A stretch of DNA of 64,000 nucleotides, taken from NCBI GenBank assembly GCA_937922045.1, contig CAKZXA010000068.1, forward strand, positions 43,887 to 107,886. Direction: 5' to 3'. The position numbers were made by a program, and so were the translations under genes. Under the pieces are notes generated by a model. The model saw only the letters and a program-made list of their open reading frames with translations. It was not told the DNA's origin and made no database searches. The DNA comes from an uncultured Acidimicrobiales bacterium (GTDB taxonomy: Bacteria > Actinomycetota > Acidimicrobiia > Acidimicrobiales > SZUA-35). This document shows positions 51,627 through 61,394 of the stretch, piece after piece. Within the stretch, counting starts at the first letter, position 1. Every line of letters begins with the position of its first letter.

Positions 51627-52028
51627 ATGGCCGTGGCTGAGGATCGAGAACAGCTAGGTCGGTTGCAGCAGGCCCTGCTCGCCGAACGGCAGAAAACGTT
51701 GAACCTAACCGACGCGATCGTGGGAGCGCAGGCGTCGACAGCCCAGGCAAAGACCGACAACGATGCCCTTTTCGACCGCCTGCATCACACGGCAACAGAG
51801 CTCGCCCGGCTGAAGGTGCTCTTCGGGTATGAGGAAACAATGTCGGTGGTCAGCATCGAGGCAGAGCTGAACAAGCCGTGGGTTGGTCCGCCGAAAGTGC
51901 TTGGGCACTTCGCTTCAAAGGCGGCGAGTCGGGCTGCCGTGAAGGGCGCCGAGCTAGCCGAACGGGTTAGTGCCCGGCATCGTGAGACGCCCGGCGACGG
52001 AGAGGTGACCGATGGCAGCGAGGCCTGA
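51627..52028 (+). CDS. Coiled-coil protein in the polysaccharide operon
   Basis: 133 residues; DREQLGRLQQALLAERQKTLNLTDAIVGAQASTAQAKTDNDALFDRLHHTATELARLKVLF is a long coiled-coil region, followed by a short segment WVGPPKVLGHFASKAASRAAVKGAELAERVSARH. No family recognised. It begins one base after the rmlB stop and its last 17 bases overlap the next gene, so it is translated with them; a role as a scaffold or length-control partner for the glycosyltransferases is conjecture. Confidence 0.65.
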   Translation: MAVAEDREQLGRLQQALLAERQKTLNLTDAIVGAQASTAQAKTDNDALFDRLHHTATELARLKVLFGYEETMSVVSIEAELNKPWVGPPKVLGHFASKAASRAAVKGAELAERVSARHRETPGDGEVTDGSEA

Positions 52029-53709
52029 AGGAGGCGAGGCCCCTACGTTCTGCGTCATCATCATCTGCGCGGGCGCCGCCGAAGTGGATCTGGTCGAAAT
52101 GACGCTCGATTCACTTGACGGCCAGACGGCTCTCTGCTCCATCGCCGTCTTGGCCGATGTCGATCTCCATCATGATCTCCGGCAGCTTCGATCGCCGGGA
52201 GGCGTTCCGGTGGAACTACCGGTCGAAGCACCAGTGTTGAATTGTGACGCTGTCTGTCTCGTGCGAGCGGGCGGCCGCCTCCTTCCGGGAGCCTTGAAGT
52301 ACCTGCAAGCGGCGCTTGCCCACGCTCCCGACATCGACCTGATCTATGCCGACGATGCCGCCGACCTCGACGGTCGGCGCCTTCTCGACCCCAGACTACG
52401 GCCAGGGTTTGCTCCCGACCGCCTGCTCGCTCACATGTATCTTGGCGAGTTTGTAGTCATCAGCGTTGACTTGCTCCATCGTGTCGGCGCCTCGGTTCTA
52501 GCCGATCGGCTGGCTTGCACACTCTCGAGTCCGCTGCCGCACGCCACCGCTCTCGTCGTCAGCCACCTGGCTCGTCGCGTCGCCCACCTGCCCCAGGTGC
52601 TCTATCTCCGCTCGCTCGCCATATCTGGCGATGTTTCCTTGACCAGCGACAGCGAGCGGGTTGATCGCTTTCTGTCGATTACCGGTATGGCTGCGAGCGC
52701 CGAGTCGAGAGACGATGTGGTAGCTCTCCAACCCAACCTCGCGGCCGAGCCATCGGTCAGCGTCATCATCCCAACCATTGGAGCGGAGCGAGATCTTGAT
52801 GGGCGACCGACCGTGCTCGTCAACCAGGCGGTTGCATCACTGGCGCGTCTAACCCACTTCCGAAACGTCGATCTAACCATTGTCCTCGGCGCCAACGCCC
52901 GACTTGGCCTGGCCGAAGAAATTGGTCGAGCTGCCGGTCATCTCCCGGTGCGGTTCGTGTCCGATGATCGGCCCTTCAATTTTTCCCATGCCTGCAACCT
53001 TGGAGCGGTGGCCTCTAGCGGCGACTATCTAGTCTTCCTCAACGACGACGTGAGGATCACCGACGAACGATGGTTGTCGCGGTTGATGATGTTTGCGATC
53101 TGCCCAGACGTTGGGGCCGTCGGGGCTCGACTGCTGTACCCCGACGGACGGATCCAACACGCCGGGATCTGGACCCGTGGCGGACACCCCGTTCATCGCT
53201 ACGAAAGCTATGCGCAGGAGTCGGATGGCTATCTCAACAGTCTGCGAGTGCCCAACAACGTTCTTGCCGTGACCGGAGCGTGCCTCGCCGTCGCCCATCA
53301 CAAGTTCGACCATGTCGGTGGATTCTCCCCGCTCTTTCCCTCGAGCTATAACGACGTCGACCTCTGCCTCAAGCTTCTCGACGTCGGCTGGCGTTCGGTC
53401 GTTTCGCCTGAACCGGCGATGATCCACTTCGAGGCAAGCAGCCGTGATCCCTCCATCTCCGAGGTGGAGATGGAGCTTCTTCACGATCGCTGGCGCAGCC
53501 TGCTCAATGCCGATCCGTTCGATAATCCAAACCATGCCGCGGTCCTTTCCGAGGAGCTGCCGGCACCGAATGTTCTGAACCTCGACGCCAACCGCCAACA
53601 TGGGCCTCGCCTTTGGCCTAGGCAAACCCTGCCCGCCGCAGATATCAGGCTCGACCAGAACGAAGCAGCCGTGGAGCTGGCCGCAACCAGCGGCGAACCA
53701 CACAACTAG
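52012..53709 (+). CDS. Glycosyltransferase family 2 (GT-A), two-part
   Basis: A 565-residue protein. The N-terminal 230 residues look like a diverged GT-A-like half (VIIICAGAAEVDLVEMTLDSLDGQT, DLIYADDAADLDGRRLL). The C-terminal half is a clear GT2: SVSVIIPTIGAERDLDGRP, FNFSHACNLGAVASSGDYLVFLNDDVRIT, GAVGARLLYPDGRIQHAG and HVGGFSPLFPSSYNDVDLCLKLL. It is probably a polysaccharide-chain glycosyltransferase of the O-antigen/rhamnosyl type. It overlaps the coiled-coil gene by 17 bases and is followed by a 15-codon mini-ORF and rmlA. Confidence 0.88.
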   Translation: MAARPEGGEAPTFCVIIICAGAAEVDLVEMTLDSLDGQTALCSIAVLADVDLHHDLRQLRSPGGVPVELPVEAPVLNCDAVCLVRAGGRLLPGALKYLQAALAHAPDIDLIYADDAADLDGRRLLDPRLRPGFAPDRLLAHMYLGEFVVISVDLLHRVGASVLADRLACTLSSPLPHATALVVSHLARRVAHLPQVLYLRSLAISGDVSLTSDSERVDRFLSITGMAASAESRDDVVALQPNLAAEPSVSVIIPTIGAERDLDGRPTVLVNQAVASLARLTHFRNVDLTIVLGANARLGLAEEIGRAAGHLPVRFVSDDRPFNFSHACNLGAVASSGDYLVFLNDDVRITDERWLSRLMMFAICPDVGAVGARLLYPDGRIQHAGIWTRGGHPVHRYESYAQESDGYLNSLRVPNNVLAVTGACLAVAHHKFDHVGGFSPLFPSSYNDVDLCLKLLDVGWRSVVSPEPAMIHFEASSRDPSISEVEMELLHDRWRSLLNADPFDNPNHAAVLSEELPAPNVLNLDANRQHGPRLWPRQTLPAADIRLDQNEAAVELAATSGEPHN

Positions 53710-53716
53710 GAGACCG

Positions 53717-53764
53717 ATGAGCGCTCAACGATTGGCACGACTGACGATGGACGGCAACCGATGA
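53717..53764 (+). CDS. 15-residue mini-ORF overlapping the rmlA start
   Basis: ATG 53717 has AGGAG five to six bases upstream and encodes [15 protein letters not shown], ending in TGA 53762, which overlaps ATG 53761 of rmlA as ATGA. The rmlA ATG has no ribosome site of its own, so translation of rmlA probably depends on this mini-ORF. Confidence 0.45.
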   Translation: MSAQRLARLTMDGNR

Positions 53765-54684
53765 AGGGCATAATTCTGGCCGGAGGCACAGGAACTCGCC
53801 TCCACCCTTTAACGATCAGTGTTTCGAAGCAGCTGCTCGCGGTCTATGACAAGCCGATGATCTACTACCCGCTGTCGACACTCATGTTGGCCGGGATCCG
53901 AGACATCCTGATCATTACGACACCTCAGGACGAAGCTCTCTTTCAACGCCTGCTCGGAACCGGCTCTCAGTGGGGGATCAACCTCGCCTATGCCGTTCAG
54001 CCTGAACCGAAAGGCATCGCCCAGGCCTTTCTGGTTGGCGAAGATTTCCTCGACGGCGATGGCTGCGCGTTGGTTCTAGGCGACAACATTTTTCACGGCG
54101 ACTCCTTGTCGACATTGCTCCAGGAGAGCTCGGCTCGTCCAGCTGGTGCTTCGGTCTTCGCCCAGGAGGTGTCAGACCCGGAACGCTACGGCGTGGTCGA
54201 CTTCGATGAGATGGGTCGTGCGCTGACCATAGAAGAAAAGCCTCTTGAGCCGCGCTCGAATTGGGCGGTCACCGGTCTGTACATGTACGACGAGCGAGTG
54301 GTGGAGATAGCCCGCTCGATTGAGCCCTCGGCTCGAGGTGAGCTAGAGATCACCACGGTCAATCAGCACTATCTCGAAGCAGGCCAGCTCACGGTATGCC
54401 AGTTTGGTCGCGGTGTGGCCTGGCTCGACACGGGCACCTTCGACTCGATGGTGGCTGCAACCGAATTCGTGCGTGTCCTCGAACAACGACAAGGTATGAA
54501 GATCGGCTGTGTCGAGGAGGTGGCGTGGCGTATGGGCTGGATCGACGACGCAGAGCTGGAGCAGCTCGGCGAGGGATTGGTCAAGAGCGGTTATGGAGAG
54601 TATCTCCAGGGATTGCTTCGCACCCGCCGCTCGGCCACCAGTTCACGACTGCCCTCGGCCTCTCGCGCTGTTGCCACCGGTTAG
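53761..54684 (+). CDS. rmlA: Glucose-1-phosphate thymidylyltransferase
   Basis: A 307-residue nucleotidyltransferase making dTDP-glucose from dTTP and glucose-1-phosphate, the entry to dTDP-sugars for RmlB. The P-loop-like [50 protein letters not shown] and [15 protein letters not shown] are diagnostic. ATG 53761 overlaps the mini-ORF stop. It closes the plus-strand polysaccharide operon and converges with meaB after 13 bases. Confidence 0.95.
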   Translation: MKGIILAGGTGTRLHPLTISVSKQLLAVYDKPMIYYPLSTLMLAGIRDILIITTPQDEALFQRLLGTGSQWGINLAYAVQPEPKGIAQAFLVGEDFLDGDGCALVLGDNIFHGDSLSTLLQESSARPAGASVFAQEVSDPERYGVVDFDEMGRALTIEEKPLEPRSNWAVTGLYMYDERVVEIARSIEPSARGELEITTVNQHYLEAGQLTVCQFGRGVAWLDTGTFDSMVAATEFVRVLEQRQGMKIGCVEEVAWRMGWIDDAELEQLGEGLVKSGYGEYLQGLLRTRRSATSSRLPSASRAVATG

Positions 54685-54697
54685 CGGGTAGCGACGC

Positions 54698-55687
54698 TCA
54701 TTCCCGGTCAGCGATAAGCAAGGCGGCGAGGGAGCGAGCGGCTGCCGATACCGAGGTTGAGCCGTTTCTCAGCGCATCCTGCAGCTCGGCCCGGTGCCGG
54801 TTAAAGGCATCGTTGGCGTTGGCTTGTGCAAACAAGAGGGCCTGGATCTCAGCGTCGAGCTGGGCTACCGCTTGTCGGCCACGCAACGTTGTCAACTCAC
54901 CCGACTGGGCAACGTGCTGGTGGAGGCTGAGCAGCTTGGCCCACAGCTCAGCCATGCCGTTGCCGGTGAGCGCTGAGCAGGTAACGATCTCGGTCGGGGA
55001 CTCGGCCCGCTTCGGACGAACCAGATGGAGCGCATGGCGGTACTCGTTGGCGGTTTGTTCCGCCAGGTTTATGAGCTCGCCATCGGCCTTGTTCACGGCG
55101 ATAACATCAGCGAGTTCGAGGACACCTCGCTTGATGCCTTGGAGATCATCGCCTCCAACGGGGGCCAGTAAGAGGAGAAGGAGATCGGTCATCTGAGACA
55201 CGGCAATCTCGGACTGGCCGACGCCGACGGTCTCGACAAAGACGATGTCGTAGCCGGCCGCTTCGCAGAGAAGGATCGCGTCTCGTGTGCGGCTAGCGAC
55301 ACCTCCGCTGATTCCGCCCGAGGGAGAAGGACGGATGAAAACCTTCGGGTTAGCGGCTAGCTCTCCCATGCGGGTCTTGTCGCCAAGGATCGCACCGCTG
55401 ACAGCAGCGCTGGAGGGGTCGATAGCAAGCACGGCCAGCCGATGGCCGTCGCCGGTGATGAGCTTGCCAAAGACATTGATGAAGGTGCTTTTGCCGACCC
55501 CGGGTGTGCCGGTAATCCCAAGCCGTAAGGCCCTGCCCGTGTGCGGGAGCGCCCCTTCAATGATTTGTTCAGCGATGTAGCGATGGTCTGGTCGGGTCGA
55601 CTCAGCCATCGTGATACAGCGAGCGAGGGCGCGACGATCTCCCTGAATGAGGCCTTCGAGGAGTTCTTCGGGTTGAGTCGACGACAT
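54698..55687 (-). CDS. meaB: MeaB/ArgK-type GTPase, mutase chaperone
   Basis: A 329-residue G3E-family GTPase that guards and repairs adenosylcobalamin-dependent methylmalonyl-CoA mutase. Walker A GITGTPGVGKSTFINVFG, PSSAAVSGAILGDKTRM, the switch SGGISGGVASRT, FVETVGVGQSE and base-recognition NKAD are intact. It is the downstream gene of the mutase operon on the minus strand, 24 bases after the mutase stop. ATG 55687 is clear. It converges with rmlA. Confidence 0.95.
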   Translation of the reverse strand: MSSTQPEELLEGLIQGDRRALARCITMAESTRPDHRYIAEQIIEGALPHTGRALRLGITGTPGVGKSTFINVFGKLITGDGHRLAVLAIDPSSAAVSGAILGDKTRMGELAANPKVFIRPSPSGGISGGVASRTRDAILLCEAAGYDIVFVETVGVGQSEIAVSQMTDLLLLLLAPVGGDDLQGIKRGVLELADVIAVNKADGELINLAEQTANEYRHALHLVRPKRAESPTEIVTCSALTGNGMAELWAKLLSLHQHVAQSGELTTLRGRQAVAQLDAEIQALLFAQANANDAFNRHRAELQDALRNGSTSVSAAARSLAALLIADRE

Positions 55688-55711
55688 CGAGGCGACGAGT
55701 CGGAGATACGG

Positions 55712-57856
<2,145 letters not shown>

Positions 57857-57973
57857 AGCCCCAACCGTAGACGATCTCCGGTGGGCCTGATCAATCATCA
57901 ATGCAGGCTCGAACAGTAGGTCGCTCTTCCTTCGGCGTCCGCTTTGATGGTGAGGTAGCGACGCTCGCGAAGC

Positions 57974-58318
57974 TCACGGCTCCGACCCACGGCGAAGCCC
58001 GGCGGCTCGCTCGGCTGGCGCGAGTTCATCGACACGAAGATGCGTTCCCGGTGTCGTTCGATGGACGGCTCGGAAGAGCAGATGAACGCCGACTGGCAAG
58101 GTCAGGATCATGGCCGCCGTGGTGATAGCGAGAGAGGCAGTGCCTTCCCAGCCGAGCTGGCTCGATGCGCCAAGTGCGGTCACTAGAAAGGCGACAGGGC
58201 TGGCCTTCCCCGCAGCGTGGAATCGTGCATAGTTGGTTTCGAACCGGAGCAGTCCAATACCGGCGAGCAGGGCGATCAACCCGCCAACAAGCATGAGGAT
58301 CTCGGCGACGGTTGTCAT
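57974..58318 (-). CDS. mnhG: Mrp Na+/H+ antiporter subunit G
   Basis: A 114-residue membrane subunit: three hydrophobic segments (TVAEILMLVGGLIALLAGIGLLRF, ARFHAAGKASPVAFLVTALGA, LAITTAAMILTLPVGVHLLFRAV) and a basic tail. The FHAAGKASP-like segment is typical of MnhG/MrpG. It is the last gene of the mnhABCDEFG operon and overlaps mnhF by four bases. The antiporter drives Na+ or Li+ out against H+ and supports pH and salt tolerance. Confidence 0.9.
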   Translation of the reverse strand: MTTVAEILMLVGGLIALLAGIGLLRFETNYARFHAAGKASPVAFLVTALGASSQLGWEGTASLAITTAAMILTLPVGVHLLFRAVHRTTPGTHLRVDELAPAERAAGLRRGSEP

Positions 58319-58587
58319 GGCGTTGCCCTCGTCTCACTTCGATGCGCGTGCTCGATGAATCTGCTGGCGGCCACCGTGGCGGTAAACCCGACTATGGCGA
58401 GTACGACGAGGATCACCACGTTTGTCGTGTCACCGCGCCGAGCGGCATCGACGGTGATGGCGCCCATAAGAGCCATGAGGATGACATCTAGGGCGATGAT
58501 CCGATCGGCCAGGCTTGGGCCGGCCAGCAGACGGAACACACCACAGAGGCCGGTGAGGGTGAAACAAGCAAGGGTGAGTGCGGTCAT
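58315..58587 (-). CDS. mnhF: Mrp Na+/H+ antiporter subunit F
   Basis: A 90-residue, three-helix subunit: LTLACFTLTGLCGVFRLLAGPSLADRIIALDVILMALMGAITVDAAR, with the MrpF-typical GPSLADRIIALD. ATG 58587 is chosen over the longer frame because upstream residues overlap mnhE. It overlaps mnhE and mnhG by four bases each (ATGA). Confidence 0.9.
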   Translation of the reverse strand: MTALTLACFTLTGLCGVFRLLAGPSLADRIIALDVILMALMGAITVDAARRGDTTNVVILVVLAIVGFTATVAASRFIEHAHRSETRATP

Positions 58588-59093
58588 TGGGTCACTCCGG
58601 CTGGGTAGGTGGGGAGCGCCTCGCAGGAAAGGCGGGCGAGATGATGCACGTGCTCGATGGTCTTGCCCTTTCGGTCGACGTGGAGCAAGTGGAGGTAGAG
58701 GGTTCCGGTGTCGGGGTCGGCATCGACGACAGCCGTTCCAGGGGTCAAGGTGATAGCTACGATCAGGAGCAGAAGGTGCTGTCGACACTCGGGCGGGACC
58801 GTGACCGACACGATGCCTTCCTCGGTGCGGTCTGTTGGTGTGACGATCTCAATGGCGACGGCAAATGTTGAGGCGGCCAAGTCGACGAGAACCAACCACA
58901 ACAGGTGAAGGAGGGGAAGCGGTCGAATGCTGCCCCGCCCGGAGGTGCCGATACCGGCGTAGGTCAAAGCGCTGGCCAACAGAACACCGCTGAGTACGTT
59001 GGCGACGGACATCGTCTGCCAGAGAGCGCACCAGGCGAGGGTTAGGGTTGCGATACTCAGAGTTCGCCGAGGGGTGAGGGCTGTGGTTTTCAT
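58584..59093 (-). CDS. mnhE: Mrp Na+/H+ antiporter subunit E
   Basis: 169 residues: an N-terminal membrane helix pair (LTLAWCALWQTMSVANVLSGVLLASALTYAG and LLWLVLVDLAASTFAVAIEIVTP) followed by a small soluble domain LLIVAITLTPGTAVVDADPDTGTLYLHLLHVD, the MrpE signature TPGT. Overlaps mnhD and mnhF by four bases. Confidence 0.92.
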   Translation of the reverse strand: MKTTALTPRRTLSIATLTLAWCALWQTMSVANVLSGVLLASALTYAGIGTSGRGSIRPLPLLHLLWLVLVDLAASTFAVAIEIVTPTDRTEEGIVSVTVPPECRQHLLLLIVAITLTPGTAVVDADPDTGTLYLHLLHVDRKGKTIEHVHHLARLSCEALPTYPAGVTQ

Positions 59094-60574
59094 CGTGATG
59101 TCACCTCGTCGATGTAGAGATCGGCCGAGCGTAGTTCGTTGGCAGCCCGCTGGCTCAGGTCGAAGATGGGGCCGGCCAAGAGCGAGATGGCGAGGGTGCC
59201 AGCCACTGCTAACGCGGTGGCGCCCGTCATCAGCCGCCGATTGTTTGGTGCTGCTGGAGTCGCCTCGGCCTGATCAGCGTCGGTGCCCCAAAAGACCCCT
59301 ATCCATATCTTGGTCATCGAAAGCAAGGTAAGGGCACCGGCTGCGAGGGCAACGACGGCGATACCGATCGATGCCTCGTCGATGGCGGCCGAGATGACGG
59401 CGAGTTTGGCGACGAACCCCGAGAAGGGTGGAAGCCCAGCGAGACTCAGGGCCGGGATGGCGAACATAGCGGCGATCAGTGGTCGTCGGGCTGCGAGTCC
59501 GCCCGAGCGGTCGAGCGAGCTTGTCCCCTCGTGATTCTCGATCAGGCCGCCGACCAGGAACAAGACGGTCTTGACCGGCATGTGATGCAGGAGAAACAGA
59601 ATCGCGCCCGTGGTTCCTGCTGCCGAGAAAAGCCCGAGCCCCATAAGCATGTACCCGATCTGACTGATGACGTGGAAGGACAGGATGCGCTTGACATCGC
59701 TTTGGGCCAGCGCTCCGAGGGCGCCAACGACCATCGTGAGACCAGCCACAACCAGCATCACGGGCCCGAGCTCATCCATGCCGGTGAGGGTGTGAAACCG
59801 AATCATGGCATAGATGCCGATCTTGGTAAGGAGGCCGGCGAAAACGGCGGTAATCGTTGTAGGCGCGGTCGGGTAGGAGTCTGGGAGCCAGGAGAACAGC
59901 GGGAAAATGGCTGCCTTTGTACCGAACACCACGAAGAACCAGGCTCCGATGCCGAGGCGAATACCGGCGTCGAGCTCGGGGATTCGTTCAGCGAGCAGGG
60001 CGATGTTAATCGTCCCGGTCGCCGCATAGACGAAGGCGACACCAAAGAGGAAGAGGGTTGACGCGAAGAGGTTCATCACCACGTAGGTCATGCCCGAGCG
60101 GATCTGACCCCGCTTGCCTTGGTGGGTTAGCAACACGTAGCTGGAAACGAGGATGAGTTCGAAAGCGACGAAGAGCGTGAACAGATCGCCGGTCAGGATG
60201 GCGAGAGCTACGCCCGCGGTAAGAACCCCGAGGAGGGGACCAGCGAGCTCTGGATTGGCACCCCACGCTGTGCGTCGCTGTCCTACAGCGAATACTTCGA
60301 CGATGAGAATGATGGAAAGGGCAATCGGGAGCACAAGGGCAGCGAAGAGGTCGGCGACGAGCACGATGCCAACCGTGGGCGACCATCCACCGACGCGAAT
60401 CACCTGCGTGCCGTTCGACGCAACCTCGAAGAGGATGGCAAAGGAGCCCAGAGCGGCCACTCCGAGTCCGGCCATGGTGGCGATATCTCGTGTCCGCGCC
60501 CGACGGCGGAGCAAGATTCCGGCCGAGGCCGCAACCAGAGGCGCAATCATGACCATTGCGATGAGGAAGCTCAT
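59090..60574 (-). CDS. mnhD: Mrp Na+/H+ antiporter subunit D
   Basis: A 494-residue, roughly 14-helix subunit related to complex I NuoM/NuoN. LTKIGIYAMIRFHTL carries the conserved Lys, and FGTKAAIFPLFSWLPDSYPTAPTTITAVFAGLL matches MrpD. AQSDVKRILSFHVISQIGYMLMGLGLFS is the Lys/His helix of proton transfer. Overlaps mnhC and mnhE by four bases. Essential ion-path subunit in characterised Mrp complexes. Confidence 0.95.
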   Translation of the reverse strand: MSFLIAMVMIAPLVAASAGILLRRRARTRDIATMAGLGVAALGSFAILFEVASNGTQVIRVGGWSPTVGIVLVADLFAALVLPIALSIILIVEVFAVGQRRTAWGANPELAGPLLGVLTAGVALAILTGDLFTLFVAFELILVSSYVLLTHQGKRGQIRSGMTYVVMNLFASTLFLFGVAFVYAATGTINIALLAERIPELDAGIRLGIGAWFFVVFGTKAAIFPLFSWLPDSYPTAPTTITAVFAGLLTKIGIYAMIRFHTLTGMDELGPVMLVVAGLTMVVGALGALAQSDVKRILSFHVISQIGYMLMGLGLFSAAGTTGAILFLLHHMPVKTVLFLVGGLIENHEGTSSLDRSGGLAARRPLIAAMFAIPALSLAGLPPFSGFVAKLAVISAAIDEASIGIAVVALAAGALTLLSMTKIWIGVFWGTDADQAEATPAAPNNRRLMTGATALAVAGTLAISLLAGPIFDLSQRAANELRSADLYIDEVTSR

Positions 60575-60948
60575 GCGGTTGCCTCTGTGGACGCTGTCTG
60601 AAGTCTTGCTGCAATGCGTTTGTCTTCAAGGTCGTCTTCGACGAGATCATCGCCGGTCAGCGCCTGCTGCCGACGAGCCAGAGCCAAGAGGAACAAGGTA
60701 AGGCCGAAGGAGATCACGATGGCGGTCAACGCAAGCGCTTGCGGCACCGGGTTAGCGATGTCTGAGGCGGAATCCCGGTCGGCCAGCGGAGCATTCCCCG
60801 GTGGCCCTCCGGCGGTGAGCAGGGCTATTACGGCGGCGTGTCCGAGGATCGAGAAGCCGAGAAGAATCCGGCTTAGTGATCGAGCGGTTATGAGGTAGAG
60901 GCCGACGGTGGTCAGTCCTCCGACGGTTACCAAGAGTGCAATGCTCAT
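60571..60948 (-). CDS. mnhC: Mrp Na+/H+ antiporter subunit C
   Basis: 125 residues related to NuoK: three helices LVTVGGLTTVGLYLITA, ILLGFSILGHAAVIALLTAGG, PQALALTAIVISFGLTLFLLALA, with the short insertion DRDSASDIANPVPQALALTAIVI that is typical of MrpC. The cytoplasmic tail is longer and acidic (GDDLVEDDLEDKR). Overlaps mnhB and mnhD by four bases. Confidence 0.93.
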   Translation of the reverse strand: MSIALLVTVGGLTTVGLYLITARSLSRILLGFSILGHAAVIALLTAGGPPGNAPLADRDSASDIANPVPQALALTAIVISFGLTLFLLALARRQQALTGDDLVEDDLEDKRIAARLQTASTEATA

Positions 60949-61394
60949 CGAAGACTCCGAGGTCGAAGGGTCGCCGGCTCCTCGGCGAGTTCAGGAGCAC
61001 CTAACCCGTCGAGTACGGCGAGTAGCAGCCCGACGACGACAGCGGTGACGCCTAGATCGAAGGGCAGGGCCGAACCCGTCTTGATCTTGCCGAGCAGGGG
61101 AATATCGACGGAGACGACGTGCTGGTCGAGAAGAGCGTCTCCCCAGATGATCGGGAGCAGAGCCACCGACGCGATGATCAGGATACCGATGGCCATCAAT
61201 TCGTGGGCTCGGCTGGGTCGTTGAAGGCCTGCGACGGTTCGCAGGGCAACAACCGCTCCGAAGACGAGGCCGGCAGCGAAGCCTCCTCCCGGCTGGTTGT
61301 GGCCTGCGAATAGTAGGTAAACGCCAACCATGACGGCTGGTGGGCTGGCGGCACGGATACCGAGCCGCACGATGGGGGAGCTGCTAGCAATCAT
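60945..61394 (-). CDS. mnhB: Mrp Na+/H+ antiporter subunit B
   Basis: 149 residues, four helices; PAVMVGVYLLFAGHNQPGGGFAAGLVFGAVVALRTVAGL is the diagnostic MrpB segment (GHNxPGGGF). The later TGSALPFDLGVTAVVVGLLLAVLDGLG is also typical. Overlaps mnhA and mnhC by four bases. Confidence 0.94.
   Translation of the reverse strand: MIASSSPIVRLGIRAASPPAVMVGVYLLFAGHNQPGGGFAAGLVFGAVVALRTVAGLQRPSRAHELMAIGILIIASVALLPIIWGDALLDQHVVSVDIPLLGKIKTGSALPFDLGVTAVVVGLLLAVLDGLGAPELAEEPATLRPRSLR

Noticed and set aside
57901..58125. 74-codon frame between mutase and mnhG on the plus strand
   Set aside because: Largely antisense to mnhG, basic composition without motifs, no ribosome site.
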